64,000 bases of DNA, from NCBI RefSeq assembly GCF_023159225.1, contig NC_063161.1, forward strand, positions 120,132,958-120,196,957. The letters are read 5' to 3'. This stretch comes from Perognathus longimembris pacificus (Eukaryota > Chordata > Mammalia > Rodentia > Heteromyidae). Below are positions 1 through 10,150 of the stretch, piece after piece. The translations under genes were made by a program, and so were the position numbers. The notes under the pieces are model-generated. The model ran no database searches, was not told the origin of the DNA, and was given only the letters and a program-made list of their open reading frames with translations. Each line of letters opens with the position of its first letter. Within the stretch, counting starts at the first letter, position 1.

Positions 1-224
1 CAACCCACCATCTCCCCTACTTCTGCAAATGCTAGACTCTTAGCAATCTGCACAGACATGTTGTGAGTCATTGTTAGTTCAAGTACACAATATTCCCAGA
101 CTTTAGTCCTCATCTGGTTGCCTTACACACATCCCACTGCGTGTGCTGGGAGAGGCAGACTCCACCAGAAAGCAGAAACCCCCAGGGTTCAGTTTGTGAC
201 CAACATTGTCTCAGATACATATTT

Positions 225-345
225 CCTCACAGCCCTGTGCAGAAGTGACTATTATGTCTACTATAAGCATGAGGAAACTGAGGTTCAGAGAGATTAATTT
301 CTAAACACACTAAAGCAAAAGCTGAAATTCAAAGCTAGATATGCT
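225..345 (-). repeat. MIR fragment
   Basis: The reverse complement of the MIR core is seen: ctcacagccctgtgcagaag then atgaggaaactgaggttcag. It is diverged and has no coding content. Confidence 0.7.
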
Positions 346-434
346 GTTTCCAATACACAATATTCCATCTCAACTCATTCTGCTTCCAATTATCTGTAGT
401 AGCAGTCACAATAAGTAACAGCAGCAGCTTGTGG

Positions 435-560
435 GTCAGACACCACGCTCAGTGTTTTGTGTGTACTGAGTCATTTAATCCAGCCAACAACCACTGAGAA
501 ATACACAACTATTGTCTTCATTCTGGGGATGATGGTCTAAGGACCAGGGAGAGGTGATCA
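435..560 (-). repeat. MIR fragment
   Basis: The tract with ctgagtcatttaatccagcc followed by a diverged tail matches the reverse complement of MIR. It is a second, separate fossil copy close to the one at 225-345. Confidence 0.6.
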
Positions 561-1267
561 AAAGCTGAGAGAGAAGGTGAGAGGAATTGAGCTATTCCTT
601 ACATTCCCTCCTTTCTCTTTGCCACAGGCCTTTCACCCAGATAGGGCAGATTCAAACCCAGTGACTTCAAGTTCTTAAAAGCTATTCTATAGAACACCAT
701 CCAGTAAAAAGCTCTGAGGATTAGCAGTCATAGAGGACCTGAGAAATGGTTTGGGATATGAGGAAAGAAGAAAATGATGAAAGTCTTGAGTTAGAGACAA
801 AGATGGTAATAAGAGAAGGCTTGAAGGTTTCTACAGATTCATAGGAGAAGCAGGCAGGAGCAAGAAAGGCAGGCACATTGGAAAGCCCACCCTTTTGTAA
901 GGTCAGTCCTAGGTCTCCAACTACCACAATTTTACTTAGGGATTCAAAGGTTTATATATAGGGCAATGTGACATATGGGAAAGAAGTCTGGGAACATGAG
1001 CAGAGGCGGAGTTTGCAAGCAGGGGAAATGCACTAAGGTCCACATGATAGGCAAGTCAAACTGGAAAGTGAGATGCTGTGCTCTGGAGTAAGTGAATTCT
1101 GGAAGACGTCACATTATTATCATCAGTCATGACCTGCCATCCACCTGATGCTCACTGGAGCATGATCACTTCCTGAAGGGGCACCTATAGCTCATTCATT
1201 TCTGAATGAGAAATATATATGATTCCAGAAATGTCTCCACTTGAGTTGTCACCTGGACTATCATTAG

Positions 1268-1700
1268 CCTGAATGGTCTGGTGGTTTGGGCATCTCCAGA
1301 AGGCTCATGTGGTAAAGGCTTGGTATCCAAGGCAATGTTTAGATGTGGGGCTTTGGTGAGGTGGTTGGATCATGAGGGCTCTAACATAGTGAATGGATTA
1401 ATTCATTAATGGATTCATAATTGACTTGACTGTTGGAAGATGGTGGGAGTTGTGGAAGGTGGAAACTTATTGGAGTAATAGGTCACAGAGGTCAAGACTT
1501 TGAAGAGTATATCTTGTCTCTACCCCTCCCTCCCTCCGCCCCCCATCTTCCTGGTGACTATGAGGTGAGAAGCTTTCCTCTACCATGCCCTTATGCCATG
1601 AGATTTGAGCCTTGCCTCAGCCCCACAGCAATGGAACCAGGCAACCATAAAATAAAATTCCTTAAACTATGAATCAACATAAAGCTTTCCTCTATTTTAT
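1268..1700 (+). repeat. ancient LTR-like element (MaLR-type, family uncertain)
   Basis: A stretch beginning tggtttgggcatctccagaa, continuing through aaggctcatgtggtaaaggc, a garbled 'gaggtggttggatcatgagg' block and accatgcccttatgccatga, and ending with an aataaaattcc polyadenylation-like motif, has the layout of an old mammalian ERVL-MaLR solo LTR. I cannot name the subfamily. No internal retroviral sequence is adjacent. Confidence 0.4.
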
Positions 1701-3383
1701 GAAAGGAATGCAAAGTGACTGAAACACAGGGGAAGTTCTCTATGAAACCATTGAACTTAAATTACTGAATACTTTAAATTATTGCAGGGCACTGGAAGAT
1801 GACTCTCCCTAATCCTTAGTCAACTGGTATAATCCAATTCAACCTGAACAACTACTCAGCACAATTAGAACAGTCCTAATTTTGAAGACTAGGAAATTAT
1901 CCCATAGAGTGACTATCTCAATGCTATAGAAATCTGAAAGTGAAAGAACAAGGACCCAAACATAAACCTTTCACTCTACGTTTATTGGGGATTTTTGTTT
2001 ACCATGTCACAATTAATAAGAATGTTCAATTGAATTAGGATCTTCCCTAGAGCTTATCCTTTTAGTATTTCCTTAGAAAGGTTATAATCTTCAGAAATAT
2101 AAATATCTGATAGAAGGATGGATAGAAAGATGGATGGATGAAGGAAACAAAGGACAGATGGACTTTAAAATGAATTTTTGTCTTAGTTCCTCCATCAAAT
2201 TTTGTGACCTTGACAAATCACATATTTCCTTTTTCTGTGTAATGGTCTTGTCAAAGTTCTTTCATAGGACTACTGTAAGAAAACATGTCTCACTCACAGA
2301 CTACCACGATTCTAAAGCCAAACTTAAAAATTATGTCCAAATTCCACAGCAAGTACCTAACTGAAAGATTGCCTAAACCCCTCAGGATGTCTGTTTTTGA
2401 CATCAAGTTGGCCCTGAAGTTTGACAGCCTGGTACCCATGGCGTCCCACCCAAGAATAGTTCCTTCAAAATAGATTCCTGTTACAGAAACAGCCCTGGCT
2501 TTGAATATACTCCCTTGTCTCATAAAAATGCCCAAGCCAGCTAAAGCAATTCTTTTAAAAATATTTAATTAATACCTTCACAGGGGTCTGGTCCTTATTA
2601 AAGACTCTTGGGGACCATGTCTTAGGGGCAACGCTTTGTTCTAAGCAGCTCTATGTGTTACAGATAAAATAAAGTGCTGGAATGTGCTTTCAATTAAAAA
2701 CAGGGAAGCTTGCCTGCTTGCTGTTGTGAGCTCCTTTGTCATCCCAGTGACACATTAAGGCATAATCCAAGTACAACATACAAACATAAACAAGTATAAA
2801 TCCACCCACTTAGTGAAAAGAGTCCTAGTAAAGCCACAAGAAAAGTCTGGGGATTAGCCAAGGGGATTAAAACCTGGATAAACACTTCTTTTTACCTCTT
2901 CTCTCAACAGAAGTGGCCACAAGCAGCACATTGTTCCCCAAGCAAACAAGAGCACTAACACAAGGATGTTCACTCTGCTCTATTCCTGCATCCTTTGAGG
3001 TCCTCAACCTTCATAGGCTGAAGATTGTCCAGTGCTTCTCACCTCATGTTGTTTTGGGGGCTGTTTTCATCATTTAAAAAAATGTACAGACGCAATTTTG
3101 AAAACTTCACAAAATATGGAAAGTCATTAACCATAACTCCACCCAGCAGAAGTGACTTTGAGCATTTCTCCTATGCTGCTTTACAAAGCTGTCATTGCCG
3201 CAAAACTATGCTCTCATTTCCTTCTTTTTTTTCTCTATGATAACTTGAACATTCCTATGTCCATTTTTCTTGATTAGAGACTTTAAGTAGTCTTATGTCT
3301 GTAGCAAATTTACAAAGAAAAGTACAAAGATTTCCAGTCTATGCTCTGGGCACACAGCTTCCTTCTTTACCAACCTTCCCCAT
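1701..3383. other. intergenic, nothing recognised
   Basis: Both strands were read. Only short chance reading frames are seen. A short GGAT-rich patch lies near 2117-2140. No exon, RNA gene or recent repeat was identified. Confidence 0.6.
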
Positions 3384-3599
3384 CTGAGTATTACCTCTTT
3401 TTTTACATATTACTTGTTTTTTATTTTTCATTTCTTTATTGTCAAAGTTATGTACAGAGGGTTTACAGTTTCATATGTAAGGCAGTGCATATATTTCTTT
3501 TTCAACTTGTTACCTCCTCCCTCATCCCTCCCCACCTTCCCCTCTCCCCACTTCCCTCCCTACCATGAGTTGTACAGTTGGTTTACACCATATAGTTTT

Positions 3600-3801
3600 T
3601 TTTTCTTTTCAAGTTTTATTTTTAAAAATGCAGAAAGATGTGGAAATTTCAAAAGAAATAATAACCTTATGTTTACAAATTAATTGCTAGGGTCAGAACA
3701 TCTTGTACTCAAATATCCATTTCTCAGTCAAGAGGGAGTCTTCAGAAAATAAAAAATATGGAACGCTTCATGAATTTGCATGTCATCCTTGCGCAGGGGC
3801 C

Positions 3802-3852
<51 letters not shown>

Positions 3853-3858
3853 GAGCAC
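3600..3858 (-). mobile_element. U6 snRNA-mRNA chimeric retrosequence with 14-bp TSD
   Basis: The direct repeat caccatatagtttt at 3586-3599 and 3859-3872 brackets an insert that interrupts the L1 3' UTR cleanly: removing the insert and one repeat copy restores the L1. Read on the minus strand, the insert starts exactly at U6 +1 (3858) and contains full-length U6 to its T-run (3752). It then continues into about 150 nt of unrelated sequence with an AATAAA at 3620-3615, ending in an A-rich tail. This layout matches the U6-plus-mRNA chimeras described in human and mouse, explained by template switching during L1-driven reverse transcription. The 3' partner transcript is not recognised. Confidence 0.9.
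3752..3858 (-). pseudogene. U6 snRNA pseudogene (5' half of chimera)
   Basis: The full 107-nt U6 sequence is present from GTGCTCGCTTCGGCAGCAC through the ACAGAGA box to the terminal T-run. I count two differences from the mammalian consensus, both CpG to TpG/CpA transitions near the 3' end (the ATGC and TTCATG positions). Immediately upstream is L1 sequence with no PSE or TATA box of a U6 promoter, so it is a retropseudogene rather than a transcribed RNU6 gene. Near-identity to functional U6 suggests a fairly recent insertion. Confidence 0.93.
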
Positions 3859-4539
3859 CACCATATAGTTTTGTAAGTATCGCTGTTGCATTGGTTTGTC
3901 TTTGTATCCTTTGTCTCTCAGTTTTGGTATTTCCTTTTCCTTCCCTAGTTTCAATACATATATATATACAATATTCAGGTTACCAAAATCAATTGCAGTG
4001 ATATCAGGGGTAAAACCACAAGAAAGAAAGACAAAAGAAAAAGAGCATAATTTCACATGGTATGTTGAAAATAACAATGATACTAAGTGAAGTGAGCCAG
4101 ACCCAAAGAAATATAGACTCTGTGGTCTCCCTCATTGAGAATAATTAGTACACATCTAGGATAATCCTAGCAGAGGATCACAACAGCTCAATAGCTATGT
4201 CCATATGAACACATAAGATGATGCTAAGCAAAATGAACTCCAAGTTGTGGAAATAAGTGGTTTATCATTATTGTTATTTTCACCTGAGTATTACCTTTGT
4301 TACAACTGAGAAAGCTACAGTGACTTAGCACAATCATCCAAAGTTTAGAGTTCACATCAGGATTCGTTCTTGGTGTTAGACTCAGTGTGGTTTATGCACA
4401 TGTATGCCATGTATCCCCACTTGCAGGAACAGAGATACCATAGACACAGAAGGTAGTTCCAGTGACCTCAAAATCCTCTGTGGGCCATCTATTTACCCCT
4501 GTAAACACTTCCTCCCTGCCCACAACCAACCAGTGGAAA

Positions 4540-5830
4540 CTAGTAATATTTTTACTGTCTCCACAATTTTGTCTTTTTCAGAATGTCATGTAATTGGAAT
4601 CATATAGTATCCAACCTTTCAGACTGGCTTCTTTCACTTTGTAACATTCATTTAAGGAACTTTCATGTCTTTTCACACCTTGATGGCTCATGGTCTTTGT
4701 AGCATTGAATAACATCACATAGTGGTCCAAATGGAACCCCATTTATTTATGCATTCACCTACAGAAATACATCTTAATCATTTTCAAGTGTTGGCAATTA
4801 TATATGACCTGTTATTAAGCTCAGTGCTCAGAGCTTACCATATGGGAAAGAATTGATTATATCAATACTTGTCTAGCCCTACAACGATGCCCTCCTTGGC
4901 AGTTCAGGTTTCTGTGTAGAACTAAATTTTCAGCTCCTTTGAATTGATTCCAAGGAGCTCAAATGATGGATCATATGGTAAGAGACTCTTTAGTTTTTGT
5001 TGTTGTTTTTAAACAAACTGCTGAACTGTCTTCCAAAGTAGCTGTGTCCTTTTGCACTCTCAGAAGCAATGAATGAGAGTTCCTGTTTCTCTACTTGTGA
5101 GCATTTGTTGGGGATGGTCTTCTGAAGTTGGACTATTCTCCTAGGTAAATGTGGTATCACATTGTTAGTTTAATTTGCTTTTTCCCCCGATGATACATGA
5201 TTTGGAACACATTTCCATATGGTTATCATCTGTACATATTATCAGGTGAGGTATTAAGTTCTTTAGTCCATTTTTAAAAGTTATTTTCACATAGTTCACA
5301 TAGTTACATATTTCACATAGTTACATGTTGGGAGTTCTTTGTAGATTTTGAATAACAATCTGTTATCAGCTGTATCATTTGCAAATAATTTTTTCCTACC
5401 TGTGGCTTGTCTTCTCTTGGTCTTAAGGTTTCCTTTCACAGAACAGTATCTTAAGGTTTCTTTTCGCAGAACAGAAGTTTTGTCATTTTAATGAAGTCTG
5501 GCTTAGCAATTATCTCTTTCATGGATGTGTCTTTGGTGGAATTGTTTATTATTAACATCCAAGGAGGGCATCTTTGTAGAGCTAGGCCAAAGTTAATGTA
5601 ATCAATTATTTCCCATATGGTAGTAATTGAGGAGTTTTTTAGTTTTTCACTAAGATAAACAATGCGCGATAGCATCTTGATACATCAGTCTTTGTCTACT
5701 TATTTTTTAGATTATTTCCTTTGGATAGGTTCCCAAAGAGGGGATGATTAAATCAAAGGTTATGTGTATTTTTAAATTATTTTATATATTTTGATAAACT
5801 TACCTCTCAGAAGACTGTCACTTTATTCTT
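4540..5830 (-). repeat. ancient L1 (L1M-type) ORF2 3' region fossils
   Basis: The sequence follows the reverse-complement layout of mammalian L1 ORF2 ends: a ttcactttgtaacattcat block, then tgctgaactgtcttccaaag, atctgttatcagctgtatca, gcaaataattttttcctacc and ttttaatgaagtctggc. It is highly diverged with many stops. A second diverged L1-like piece (tttggataggttcccaaaga) occupies about 5700-5830. Confidence 0.7.
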
Positions 5831-7169
5831 ACCTATGCAGAGGAATATCTATCTTAACATTGTTGAAAAAAATGTTTACATAGATGTAATTTATATTTTT
5901 TAAAGCAAAACTCCACCATAAAGCTGCAGTCTGGTATGCATTGGGAGAAAAGTTACCACACTTCTTACACTGTCATTTACATTAAAACAAAAAAAAAAAA
6001 AAAACAGGAAGAAGAGAAGGCCTCAGAGAACTCCTGAAAGAAGAGTATACCCCTCCTACCTGAGTGAAATAGAAGAGAACAATGGAAGTCTTTTGCTACA
6101 TCAAACATGGTTGAAAGCAATGATTTAAACTTGGCCCCTGTACTGCAGCCAAGATCTTGTAAGAGTTTGTTTACTTTTCTCCACTATTTCCCTTTGATAA
6201 TCAACATATTTAATGCATTTATTTAAAATCCCCAAAGTCAGCTCCTTTTCCCAGGAGCAGAATGAAGTAATCTAGTTCCCATGTTATGACAGCATGGCTT
6301 GAAGGGGGTGGGGGGGTCACATAAAAAGATAGCCTCTCCCGCCCATAAAGCCAGGCACAATTCAAATAACTAGAAGTTTGCTAAAACAATTAGGCATAGA
6401 GTTTTGCACCAGAGCCTTGGATATATTCCAAGACTTAGCTGCCCAATTACTCCCTCCTGTAAGTCATAAGTGTTCCCTCTACCTGATGATAACCCTATCT
6501 GGATTTTTTTTTTTTTGCTTTACTATCCTATAATTATATTTCTTCTTGTTGGGGACACAGATATTGCTTCTGTGCAGTAGGAAAGCCCAGCAGCCACAGC
6601 TCATGGTGGTGCTTAGCAGCCTACCTGAAGCTAATGTGGTGTCAGGGAAGAGGGCTCTCAGCCCACTTCCCACTGAGCACCTTATGTTTTTGAGTGTTTG
6701 AACGAGGGCAGTGGCGGGGGACGGGGGGCAAGACTAGGAGAGAATCTTTATAAGAGTATTACGTTCTACAACTGACAATGGTCACTGAATATGAATATCT
6801 CAGCTACATTTCATGACATGGCTATAAAACAGTTCCAAGTATGAATATTTTAGTCTTGGGTTTAGGCCGAGTGACTGAAATATCTGATTAAAGAGGCAAG
6901 CTTCAGTTTCCACATTGCAAGGCTGGCTTGGATTTATTACCACCTCACACAGGATAGCCTCAAGCTGGGTCTCTTAAAGGAAAGGCAGGTTAACTATTTC
7001 ACTGCTGGATGCCAGCTGTATCCCTCTCTGTCTATCTCTCTTCCTCCTCTCCCCAGCTCCACCCTACCTCTCTAGTATATTCGGTGTCATGCTTGCTACA
7101 AAGGGTTTATGAATGCAGATTAAAAACTGTCTGAGCTGGGTGCTCTTTTCTGAATGAAGAAGTTGGTTA
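5831..7169. other. intergenic, nothing recognised
   Basis: Contains an A17 run near 5989-6005 and a G-rich patch at 6305-6317. No gene or clear repeat is seen. Confidence 0.6.
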
Positions 7170-7184
7170 GAAATAGCCCATTGT

Positions 7185-7334
7185 CGATTCCCCAGCACCA
7201 CATATACAGAAAATGGCCAGAAGTGGCGCTGTGGCTCAAGTGGCAGAGTGCTAGCCTTGAGCAAAAAGAAGCCAGGGACAGTGCTCAGGCCCTGAGTTCA
7301 AGCCCCAGGACTGGCCAAAAAAAAAAAAAGAAAA
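7185..7334 (+). mobile_element. 5'-truncated dimeric ID-type SINE with 15-bp TSD
   Basis: The direct repeat gaaatagcccattgt at 7170-7184 and 7335-7349 flanks the copy. The element starts inside the first monomer at cgattccccagcaccac, so roughly 60 bp of its 5' end, including the pol III promoter boxes of the first unit, is missing. The second monomer is complete and ends in ggactggcc plus an A-rich tail. Confidence 0.92.
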
Positions 7335-7384
7335 GAAATAGCCCATTGTAATAAACATTTTAAGTTGCTTTAAAATTGTTTTTA

Positions 7385-7578
7385 GGGGATGGGAATGTGG
7401 CTTAGTGGTAGAATACTTGCCTAGCATGCATGAAGCCCTGGGTTGGATTCTTCAGTACCACATAAACAGAAAAATCCAGAAGTGGTGCTGTGGCTTAAGT
7501 GGTAGCGTGCTAGCCTTGAGCAAAAGAAGCTCAGGGATAGTGCCCAGGCCCTGATTTGAAGCCCCAGGATTGGCAAAA

Positions 7579-7610
<32 letters not shown>
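7385..7610 (+). mobile_element. older dimeric ID-type SINE with (AAT)n tail
   Basis: Both monomers are recognisable but diverged (ggggatgggaatgtggctta..., tggcttaagtggtagcgtgc...). The tail has become an AAT microsatellite at about 7578-7610. It lies 35 bp from the previous SINE's 3' TSD and is clearly older by sequence. Confidence 0.88.
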
Positions 7611-7612
<2 letters not shown>

Positions 7613-9860
7613 TAAAATAAACTACAGAGCTAGAAGACTGAAAAAGATACTAGGCTCTCAAAATCTAAATAATGCTCACAGGATTCTAAATCAAACACAT
7701 GTAAGTTTGGAAAATTCAAATCAGGAAGTTTAGCTTCAGAAAGATACAACATTACAAATGTGAAAAAAAATACAAAGCTATCCAAATAAAGGAAAAGCCT
7801 GTTACCTTGTGTTCTTCTAGGTAAATTTCTATTCACTTACTTATGTATATTCTGAAATATGCTAGGTCTTTAGGAATAGAGCACTTACATAAAATAAGTC
7901 AACACTAAATAAACTATTTTTCTGCCATTCAAAGGAGGAAAACAAGTTAAAGAGAGAAGTAACTGCCTCCAATCTGAGAAAACGAGCAGCAGGGCCAGGG
8001 TATGTCCCAGCTGAGAGCCTTCAGACTGTCTCTGAGCCACTGAAGCAATCCACCAGCAACCAACACACAAGGACTCTTAGGAGTAGGCCCATTGAAATAC
8101 TTGAAATAATTTTCCATGTCATATGCCATCACCATGGAGCAGATCTGATGATGCAGAGAGCATCACTTAGCACAAAATCATGGAAACATGACTTATAAAG
8201 AAAATGAACTATACTGAAGTGATGATATCATTTTAAGAGCTACAGAAGAGTCTAGGAGGTGATGACATATCTCTAGGAAGGGATATATAAAAACAACAAC
8301 TAACCTCTTCACAAGCTTTATGTGAAGAGGTGGTAAGGAACTTTCTAATAGTCACATTGTTGATCCACCTCCCACCCCCACCCTCCAAAAGTCTCCATAA
8401 ATAGAAAAAGGCTCAAAGGCCTTTCCCAACCCACGATGGGGACTTAGATGCAGGGATTAATAGTTTTTCTGTGGGATTAATATTCTTCTCATCACCTACC
8501 TGCTGACCCTGGCAGGACTACTAGGCCAGAAACAGCCAGGTAGAACTGCTCTGACTGGACAGAGTGTAGCCAGATGGCTGTCAGCAGCCTTTGCTTCTTC
8601 CCATGGGTAAAAGTCAAGCTACACCCATTTGCATTCCTTAAGAAGGTGATTTTCTGACGTGCACTCATTTTCATCTTTTCAATTTCTATTATATCTGCAT
8701 TCAACCTATATTTCATTTGTTACTTTTAAAATCATCTTACATGATATAAACTTACATTAAAGCAAGATTGATATCATTATCTTAATTATCTTACTTATCT
8801 TAAATATAAAATCTATAGCATTTTCCCTAGGTAAAAGGTAACCACACACCAAAAAAAAGTCCTTAGGAGAAAACAAAATATTACTAAGTTCTGGCTTGAT
8901 ATTATTATTTGTTGTCTCTCCTTTACAAAAAATATTAGGAAATGTAAAAGAATTAAGACCTGCTGAGAATTTCCTATAAATTAAGTGGTAGATTAAAACA
9001 GAAAAAGAATATCTTTCTTACCTATGACCAATGTTGTCAAACACTGGGACTCATTATCCTCCTGAAAACCTATTCCCTTTATATTTGGGAAACATTTTGT
9101 CTAAGTAACAACAACCATCTACTACAAACAGAGAAGATATTCTGCCCTTGTTTTCTAACATGGACAAAATTCCAGCAAGTGTTAGACACTCTTAGAAACA
9201 TACTTAGAACCTCCATCAGGCCTCTTTTGTGCAGTTTAGAGTTGGAACACTTGCACTTGGGGTCCAGGAATGGAATCCAACCCAATGGGTATATGAAAGC
9301 TCAGAAAACACTTACTTCTGAAGAGATTATTTTCTGCCATTAGCTCAGCCCTTCCACTGGTCTTGAGCCAAGTGTACCCAAATGGAAACCAAATCACAGT
9401 TGAGACACACATGCTGGACCCCAGTTTCCAGACTCAAGCCCGACAGGGTTACCATCCACTTCTTCCAGAGAAGGAGGAGGACAGCGGTGTTCTCTTTGGC
9501 CAGCTGAAGCCAATGATTTGACCACAAGATTTACCACGTCTCTCTGGTGTGCCTCATTTTGTAAATTGCTGACCCAATTCTCAAGTCACAGGACCTGCTA
9601 AAGATTGGCTCTGAAAGTGTTGCTACCAGTAGCAATGATGGGGGCCTCTTTCTCTCTACAGACACCAACACATATCAGCTGAATCACAATCTCCAAGTAA
9701 AGTCTCTAGAAAATTCCAGTGCATTTTATAGAAGTACTACTTGAAGAGACTAGTCTGAAGGTCACTCTGGACTTCAAACCACAGATCTTTTTACTGTGGT
9801 GTAAGCCTCATACCCAGAGTTAGTTGTGAGCTACCACTCTTGAATGTTGCAACTATTTGG
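7611..9860. other. intergenic, nothing recognised
   Basis: AT-rich unique-looking sequence. Short reading frames lack any recognisable domain or homologue. No RNA gene seen. Confidence 0.6.
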
Positions 9861-9867
9861 CACATTG

Positions 9868-10150
9868 GTTCTAATTCAGTCTCCGATTTACCAGCTGGGG
9901 AGCCTTGAGTAAGTCACTCAGCCCCTCTGGGCCTTTGTTGACATATCTGTAAAACAAAGACAACAAAATATACCTCCCGGAGTTGACTGGAATTGTCTAT
10001 GATGATATCCGTGTGCTCTCTGTGGAGAGCTCTAGTGCGTCATTAGTCAGGCATTTGTTCCAAAAACATGCACTGAACATCTCCAACATTCAAGTTCAGT
10101 CCAAGCTCTGGGCTATGCTGGCACTGAGCAGGATAGACAAGGTCAAAATG
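9868..10150 (+). repeat. MIR fragment followed by L2-like fragment
   Basis: gagccttgagtaagtcactc, the following cctctgggcct and atctgtaaaacaaagacaac match the MIR core in sense orientation. At 10040-10150 a block with aaacatgcactgaacatctc and gctggcactgagcaggatag resembles the 3' part of L2. Confidence 0.65.

Larger units (their letters stand above)
3384..4296 (-). mobile_element. 5'-inverted L1 3' end with 13-bp target-site duplication
   Basis: The direct repeat ctgagtattacct at 3384-3396 and 4284-4296 flanks the element. From 3397 the L1 3' end lies on the minus strand (T-run, then the 3' UTR with its pyrimidine-rich tract) to about 4080. From about 4081 to 4275 the next upstream L1 segment appears in plus orientation (aagtgaagtgagccagaccc). 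It ends near the same L1 position where the minus part begins. This is the signature of twin priming, in which the 5' part of the cDNA is inverted. A later U6 chimera (3600-3858) interrupts the minus-oriented part. The L1 is heavily 5' truncated with no coding capacity. Confidence 0.88.

Noticed and set aside
3752..3858. Functional RNU6 gene
   Set aside because: Upstream sequence is L1 with no PSE or TATA box, and the copy lies inside a TSD-flanked chimera.
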